A DNA stretch of 11,033 nucleotides. Origin: Lachnospiraceae bacterium (GTDB lineage: Bacteria; Bacillota; Clostridia; Lachnospirales; Lachnospiraceae). The stretch covers positions 1 through 11,033 of the forward strand of contig DOVL01000223.1 in NCBI GenBank assembly GCA_003520105.1, in the 5' to 3' direction. A model generated the notes under the pieces. The model ran no database searches. It worked only from the letters and a program-made list of their open reading frames with translations, and was not told where the DNA came from. Position numbers and translations under genes: made by a program. Below are positions 1-5,600 of this stretch, one piece after another. The stretch's first letter is position 1. Every line of letters begins with the position of its first letter.

Positions 1-16
1 GCTTGCTTGCTTGCTT
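1..16. repeat. (GCTT)4 tandem tetranucleotide
   Basis: Four perfect copies of GCTT start at the first base, so the tract may continue to the left. It lies in non-coding DNA, downstream of the putative leftward promoter at 149-177, where it would be transcribed as AAGC repeats. Short tetranucleotide tracts can vary in length by slippage, but nothing here shows that this one does. Confidence 0.6.
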
Positions 17-65
17 AAGCGTAGCTTTTACCTGCATTACTGTCAACCCCTTCCATCAATAATTT

Positions 66-86
66 GAGAAGAACCGAAGTTCTCTC
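66..86 (-). other. UUCG-tetraloop hairpin in a leftward leader
   Basis: Read on the minus strand, GAGAGAAC and GUUC-U-UCUC form an 8-bp stem with one bulged base, closed by a C(UUCG)G tetraloop, which is an exceptionally stable RNA cap. The loop has this form only on the minus strand, suggesting that the hairpin acts in a leftward transcript. No T-run follows it, so it does not look like a terminator. It could be part of a 5' leader of a gene lying beyond the left edge. I do not recognise it as a known RNA family. Confidence 0.45.
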
Positions 87-129
87 CTCATGTATCGGCA
101 TACCAGCGCGGATTCTTTACCCTGCGCAG

Positions 130-143
130 TGTATAAATATACA
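130..143. promoter_or_regulatory. TGTATA-AA-TATACA inverted repeat, possible operator
   Basis: Two 6-base arms that are exact reverse complements flank a 2-base centre. The repeat sits where transcription from the proposed leftward promoter (149-177) would start, a usual position for a repressor site. All the bases are A/T-rich, so a chance match is possible. No regulator gene is visible in the window. Confidence 0.3.
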
Positions 144-148
144 CATAT

Positions 149-177
149 ATTATAGCAAAATCTGACGTTGAGCGCAA
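149..177 (-). promoter_or_regulatory. Putative divergent (leftward) promoter
   Basis: On the minus strand a perfect TATAAT (154-149) lies 17 bases downstream of TTGCGC (177-172), which keeps the TTG of the -35 consensus. A start would fall near base 142. About 140 bases of non-coding leader would then run off the left edge. The exact -10 and ideal spacing support it; the weak -35 and AT-rich surroundings count against it. Confidence 0.4.
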
Positions 178-214
178 AGAAAATTTGAAGGGATTTTCCC
201 GAAAACCGGGGTCT

Positions 215-226
215 GATTTGCAAATC
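215..226. promoter_or_regulatory. GATTTGCAAATC palindrome over the -35 box
   Basis: This is a perfect 12-bp palindrome that contains the whole -35 hexamer of the amylase promoter (218-223) and is bracketed by GGGG (208-211) and CCC (227-229). A dimeric repressor bound here would block RNA polymerase. LacI-type regulators often control maltodextrin genes, but this site lacks the usual central CG, so the regulator cannot be named. A second imperfect inverted repeat (GG-TTTTC/GAAAA-CC) lies at 190-207. Confidence 0.4.
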
Positions 227-246
227 CCCTAAAAAAAAGTTATAAT
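218..246 (+). promoter_or_regulatory. Promoter of the amylase-transporter operon
   Basis: TTGCAA (218-223) and a perfect TATAAT (241-246) are separated by 17 bases, a sigma-A-type housekeeping promoter. Initiation would fall near 253, giving an untranslated leader of about 30 bases that contains the AAGGAG ribosome binding site at 267-272. It should drive both genes of the 282-2528 operon. The overlapping palindrome at 215-226 suggests repression. Confidence 0.7.
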
Positions 247-281
247 AAACCGAACAAATACCTGTTAAGGAGATGACTAAT

Positions 282-1592
282 ATGTGGTACGAAGAAAGTG
301 TATTTTATCAGATCTACCCTCTCGGCTTCTGCGGAGCACCGTTTGAGAATGACGGAGTTCTGACTCACAGGATCGAGAAGGTCAGGGACTGGATCCCTCA
401 TATGAAGAAGCTCGGCATCAATGCGATCTACTTCTCTCCGGTCTTCGAATCTGATACTCACGGATATAATACAAGAGACTATTTTAAGATCGATACACGT
501 CTCGGAACCAACGAGGACTTTGCTGCCCTCTGCGACGAGCTCCATAAAGAAGGCATCAAGGTTGTTCTTGATGGTGTATTTAACCATGTAGGCCGTGGCT
601 TCTGGGCCTTCAGAGACGTTCAGGAGAAGAGATGGGATTCACCGTATAAGGACTGGTTCCATATTTCCTTCGACGGCAATTCAAATTATAACGACGGCTT
701 CTGGTACGAGGGCTGGGAAGGCAACTACGATCTCGTTAAGCTGAATCTCAGGAATGAAGCTGTTATCCGGCATATCTTTGAAGCTATCGATTTCTGGGTA
801 GAGAACTTCCACATCGATGGTCTTCGCCTGGATGTTGCTTACTGTCTCGACAGAGATTTCACTCATCGTCTCAGAGAGAAGGCAAACTCTATCAGCCCTG
901 ATTTCCTTCTCCTCGGCGAGCTCCTTCACGGAGATTACAACCAGTTTGTAAATGACGGAATGCTTCACAGTGCAACCAACTATGCTTGCTACAAGGGTCT
1001 CTATTCCAGCTTCAACTGCATGAATATGTTCGAGATCATAAATACACTTATCCAGCAGTTCGGGCCTGAAAACTGGAGTTGGTACAGAGGAAAGCATTTC
1101 CTTTCATTTGTAGATAATCACGATGTAACAAGAGTTGCGAGCATACTTCAGAATCCTGCTCATCTTCCGCTTATTTACACTCTTGCCTTCGGTATGCCGG
1201 GCATTCCTTGTGTATATTACGGAAGTGAATGGGGTGCAAAGGCCCGTAAGGAAGAAGGCGATCCTGCACTCAGAGCTTCCTTCGATGCGCCTGAGTGGAA
1301 TGAGCTGACTGAGCATATCTCTCGTCTTGCAGACATAAAGAAGAACAGCAAGGCACTTAACTACGGTTCATTCAGATCTGTCGTTCTCACAAATCATCAG
1401 TGTATATTCGAGAGACGCTTCGAGGATGAGAGAATACTTGTTGCAATAAATGCATCCGACCAGCCTTACACCGCTCACTTTGATGCAGGCTGCGGCATGG
1501 CGGATGAACTCCTTACGGGAACGAAGCATGACTTCGGCGGCGGTTCACTTCTTGCTCCATACAGTTCTGAAATATGGAAGATGGAGAGATAA
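282..1592 (+). CDS. Intracellular GH13 alpha-amylase family enzyme
   Basis: A glycoside hydrolase family 13 enzyme that should cleave alpha-1,4 links in maltodextrins in the cytoplasm; there is no signal peptide. Counting from the upstream ATG at 273 (439 residues), the conserved GH13 regions are all present: region I DGVFNH (100-105), region V-like LVKLN (154-158, resembling the MPKLN of neopullulanases/cyclomaltodextrinases), region II GLRLD with nucleophile D187, region III acid/base E216, and region IV DNHD with D284. The (beta/alpha)8 barrel starts almost at residue 1, so the N-terminal CBM34 domain of classical neopullulanases is absent. A short beta domain ends the protein. I chose ATG 282 (436 residues) because AAGGAG at 267-272 abuts the 273 ATG but is 9 bases from 282. 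The gene is co-transcribed with the transporter 3 bases downstream. The exact specificity (amylase, maltogenic, cyclodextrinase) cannot be read from the sequence. Confidence 0.93.
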   Translation: MWYEESVFYQIYPLGFCGAPFENDGVLTHRIEKVRDWIPHMKKLGINAIYFSPVFESDTHGYNTRDYFKIDTRLGTNEDFAALCDELHKEGIKVVLDGVFNHVGRGFWAFRDVQEKRWDSPYKDWFHISFDGNSNYNDGFWYEGWEGNYDLVKLNLRNEAVIRHIFEAIDFWVENFHIDGLRLDVAYCLDRDFTHRLREKANSISPDFLLLGELLHGDYNQFVNDGMLHSATNYACYKGLYSSFNCMNMFEIINTLIQQFGPENWSWYRGKHFLSFVDNHDVTRVASILQNPAHLPLIYTLAFGMPGIPCVYYGSEWGAKARKEEGDPALRASFDAPEWNELTEHISRLADIKKNSKALNYGSFRSVVLTNHQCIFERRFEDERILVAINASDQPYTAHFDAGCGMADELLTGTKHDFGGGSLLAPYSSEIWKMER

Positions 1593-1595
1593 TCA

Positions 1596-2528
1596 ATGAG
1601 TAATAAAAAAAGCTCCGCGAAATATGTGATCGCGCTCTTCATCGCAGCCTTCATCTGGGGCACTACCTTCGTGGCTCAGAGTATCGGTGCGAAAAGTGTT
1701 TCGGCCTTCACATATCTCGCCTGTAGAAGCTATATCGGAACTGTATTTCTGCTCCCTTTTATCATGATGCGTGACAAGGGAATAAGGAAGGATAAACCAG
1801 AGCTTTTCACCCCGGAAAATAATAAAAAAAGAAGAAAACTTCATGCCAAAGCTGGTATGATATGCGGCTTTCTTCTTTTTGCCGCGAGTTTCGCCCAACA
1901 GTATGGTATAAAATTTACTACTACCGCCAAGGCAAGCTTTATCACAACACTTTATGTTGTTTTTGTTCCTGTATTTTCAATCTTTATAGGAAAGAAACCG
2001 AATGCAAAGATCTGGGTGGCTGTTGTCTTCAGTGTCGTCGGACTCTATCTTCTCAGCATCAGCGGATCACTTCGGTTATCGCTCGGCGACAGCTTTGTCA
2101 TGCTGTGTTCGGTTATCTTCGCTTTTCAGATCATGTCTGTCAATCATTATTCACCGAAGACCGACAGTCTGAAGCTTTCCTGCTGTATGTTCTTTACGGT
2201 AGCCATACTTGCGACGATCAGTATGTTTATCTTCGAAAATCCTGACTGGAACAGTATTTATAAGGCACTTCCTTCAATACTCTATGCAGGAATACTGTCA
2301 AACGGTGTTGCATACACCTGCCAGGTTATCGGCCAGAAGGGAGTTAATCCTTCGGTTGCAAGCCTTATCATGTGCCTCGAGAGCGTATTTGGCGCCCTCT
2401 CCGGCTGGGTTGTACTCGGCGAAGGACTCACTGCAAGAGAACTCACGGGATGCACACTCATGTTTACTGCTATACTTATTGCGGAGGTCAAACTCCCGGC
2501 ACGCAGGAAAGACGAAATATCACAATAA
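1596..2528 (+). CDS. EamA/DMT-superfamily transporter
   Basis: A 310-residue inner-membrane protein of the drug/metabolite transporter superfamily. These usually export amino acids, nucleotide-related metabolites or other small solutes. About ten hydrophobic helices are visible (roughly 10-28, 38-58, 86-104, 108-131, 138-156, 163-181, 193-213, 226-246, 253-275, 280-297), arranged as two EamA repeats. The family signatures are FIWGTTFVAQ near residues 19-28 in the first half and CLESVFGALSGW (260-271) followed by LGE in the second. A basic cytoplasmic loop (NNKKRRK, 75-81) follows helix 2. GGAG at 1583-1586, 9 bases before the ATG, lies inside the end of the amylase gene, and the gap between the genes is only 3 bases, so translation may be coupled. 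The substrate is unknown; being next to the amylase does not make it a sugar carrier. Confidence 0.9.
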   Translation: MSNKKSSAKYVIALFIAAFIWGTTFVAQSIGAKSVSAFTYLACRSYIGTVFLLPFIMMRDKGIRKDKPELFTPENNKKRRKLHAKAGMICGFLLFAASFAQQYGIKFTTTAKASFITTLYVVFVPVFSIFIGKKPNAKIWVAVVFSVVGLYLLSISGSLRLSLGDSFVMLCSVIFAFQIMSVNHYSPKTDSLKLSCCMFFTVAILATISMFIFENPDWNSIYKALPSILYAGILSNGVAYTCQVIGQKGVNPSVASLIMCLESVFGALSGWVVLGEGLTARELTGCTLMFTAILIAEVKLPARRKDEISQ

Positions 2529-2599
2529 TTATGTGAAGAATACGTCTCGGTGATTGTTTCAGCAATCAGCTCACCAATAATTGCGATTATATCAATCGA

Positions 2600-2639
2600 A
2601 AATGCGACTGCCCTGACGGCAGCCGCATTTTTCTTTTTT
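2600..2639 (+). terminator. Rho-independent terminator, probably bidirectional
   Basis: AAATGCG (2600-2606) and CTGCC (2608-2612) pair with GGCAG (2618-2622) and CGCATTT (2624-2630), with one A/C mismatch and a 5-base loop. The run TTCTTTTTT (2631-2639) follows. It ends the rightward amylase-transporter operon. The T-run overlaps the stop codon (2638-2640) of the convergent giant gene, and on the minus strand the hairpin is followed by TTTTCG, so it probably also stops that gene. Upstream, a weaker hairpin (GGT-GATTG/CAATC-ACC, 2549-2575) has no T-run and is probably irrelevant. Confidence 0.85.
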
Positions 2640-5600
2640 ATAAAGCCGGAGCTATATTATTGGCCTTTTGTGCTTCTTTTTTCATCTTCCTCATGACCTT
2701 TTCAACATTTGAAAGCCCGGTGATATTCAGAAGCTGTTTATCATCTCCCAGCCTTATGGCTTCTTTCATAACATCTTTACCTATTTCTGTAACAATAGAC
2801 TCTCTGGTCACATTTTTATAAGCACGTGTTTTGATGAAACTCTTTGCGATTTCCATAAGGGCATCTTTGATATCATTTTGGTTATATCCGACGATATCCT
2901 TCCATCCATCCGTTTCATCCATCTGTTTTACAAAAAGATCTGAAACCGCATGGAAAGCCAGTATTTCATCCCTTTTCTTTATTCTCTCCGGATTCTTATA
3001 CTTGGCATCAAGCTTACTTACCGGATTTGTATTTACCTTTGATACAAAATCCGCTGCATCCGCCCCATTGATCCAATCCCTTAGATCAAGGCCTTTTGAA
3101 TAAGGTCTTTGAATATTATTTTTATCAGCCTTCAGTACTCTCTCCGCATTCGTCCATGTGGCATAATCTTCCTGACTATACACCATTTTTCCTGATTCAT
3201 TTGTAATAACCTTAATCTTGTTATACGGTTCAGGCATACTCTTCACTGTATCGTATACATCAAGACTTCCTATCCTACCTTCAGGAGTTTCAATATCCAT
3301 ATAAGGCTGGATAAACCTTATATTTCTAAGAGCATTCTGAGCATTTTCCCATACATTTTTTACCAGATCATATCTGGTCATAGTAAAACTGGTTTTTCCC
3401 GGTTTATTTGTCGAAAGCCAGATGGTAGCTGCAGTATTCAGATTCTGTACCACCTTCTTTAGCTTATCAAATGAAACCTTTGGCGCATTACCATCAGAAT
3501 CCGGCTGACCGAGCTTGTTCCATTCCTTCATGCAATCCATAACCTTTCTTAAAGAAGGTGACGGTTCAGGAGGTGCTGGATTATCATCAAGTTCCTGACC
3601 ACCCGGTAATGTCGGATCATAAAGGGCCAGATCCTGTATTCCCAATTCTCTCATCGTCATCATCTGATAGGTAAATGCTATGAGATTCTTTTTAAGATCA
3701 TTAACACATATCTCCCTGCCCTTTGTTTTTTCGCCAAGAATCAGTTCATGAACTCTGCCGCCTTTTCCTTTACTGATGGCCAGAGCCTCCTGCTTATATT
3801 GATAAATATCAGTCCTTAGTTCCATAAGGAACTCTTTTCTTTCTACCCGGTCAGCCTTGCTCGGCATTCCTCTTTTTTCGATATATTTATCTACAGATTC
3901 CTGCAGAGTCTCAAGCTTTTTATTAAACTCTTCTACACTCATATCAGCATTAAAGCCTTTTAAACCTTTAACCACTGCCATCATAAGCTCTGAAGGCTTG
4001 GAATCACTCTTGCCCTTGCCATAAGTCGATTTGATATTACTGATACATACCGCTGCTTTTTTAACAAATGCGTTTATCATCATTTTGTTCTGCAGTTCTT
4101 TATTATCGGCACGTCCTACGTTACGACCATTATTCTCAATTGCTCCCGGTTCTCTTACCTCGGCAAGAGGTGCGTAAAGCGATCTCAACTGCTGTTTTTC
4201 AGCCGGTTTCAATTTTTCATACATTTTCAAAGTAGCAGCTACCGAATCAAACCTTACTGTCTCGTTAGTGAAAACCTTACCTTTTTTATATTCCTTCACA
4301 TTCATTTTCTTATAGAAATCCGTCGGGCTGAGATTAAGTACTCCGGAACCCTTCAGATATTCCTTTATACGACGTCTTTCATTCTCATACTTTCCCGGAT
4401 CCGCCATCAACTGCAGCATAGGATCACGGTCTCTGTATTTATCTCTGATATAATCACGTGTATTATCCATATAATACATCATAGTTCCGCCATTAGGCAG
4501 ATTTCCCTTCAGAATAAGTGAAATCCTTCCGAGTTCGGTTGCGGCTTTAAAACGTCTTTCAAATATTATAAAGTCTTCATACTCCAACGCAAATCTGTTT
4601 ACTTCATCATTGTCAAATCCACCCTTCTCGTACTCTTTTTTTCTGCTCTCCATCTGTTTTTTCTTTACCTCAATGGAATAGAGTATCTTATTAACCTCAT
4701 TTTCAGGGGCGGTGATATCAACATTGTCTATCTTTGCAAGCGCCTTGGCTTCTTCTCCCACTTCCGCATACAGATGATCACCATACTCTTTTATCTTGTC
4801 CATCTCATTCGTAATAAATAACGACAGTGTATTTCGGAAATCTTCATATACGCTGACCTTCATTTCAAATTTTAATTCATCTGTTGGTTGTAAAAGTGCC
4901 TGACTCTTTTTATTATCAAGATCCTGCAGCATTTTCTCAAAACCGGTGTCAACTGCATAATTATTCTCCAGCAACTCTTTTACCTTTGCATCAAAGGCCT
5001 CCATAGCCTTCCCGGTTATTTCTCTTGCTTTCTTATCGCGTTCAGCTATATCGCTAATAAACTCCGGCTTACTGTCTATATCCATGTTAATAGCTTCTCT
5101 GTTTTCAAGAAAGCGCATAGCCATAAGACAATCAGTATAATACTCCTCTTTCTGAGCATCCGACCAGTTCAGTTCAATCCTACCTTGTCCGGCCTTATTA
5201 ATAAGCCGATCCAGACTATCATATTTACTCATGTTATGCCCAACCGTTCCCATGGATCTGATAAATGATATATCCTTTCCGGTAAGACCTTTATCAACCG
5301 AAATCTTAAAGAGCTCGGGATCCCTGTCAAGCATAGCAGTCATACGCTGTCCCATCTCACTATATACAGTCAGATTCGCTAATGACTCATATTGACCATA
5401 AAGCGCTATTCTGTTAAAGTTCTTGATACCCTCCGTGATAAGTGCTGCCAATGGTTCCTTATTACCATTTTCATAGCTTTCAAGCGCTTCCTTCGCATAA
5501 TCTCTGGAATCAGAAATATGGTCAATATAGAAAGATAACGGATAATCAATTGTGGACGCAGTGCTATATGTCAGCCTGTTACAGTTAAGCGTATATCTGG

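Noticed and set aside
681..1097. 138-codon open frame on the minus strand within the amylase gene
   Set aside because: It is the antisense of a gene with all GH13 catalytic motifs; the predicted protein shows no motif of its own.
1862..2245. Open frame in another plus-strand frame inside the DMT transporter gene
   Set aside because: Out-of-frame shadow of a clear ten-helix transporter, with no ribosome binding site and low-likelihood composition.
2549..2575. Hairpin GGT-GATTG/CAATC-ACC after the DMT gene as a separate terminator or attenuator
   Set aside because: It has a 5-base bulge, no T-run follows, and a much better terminator lies 25 bases downstream.
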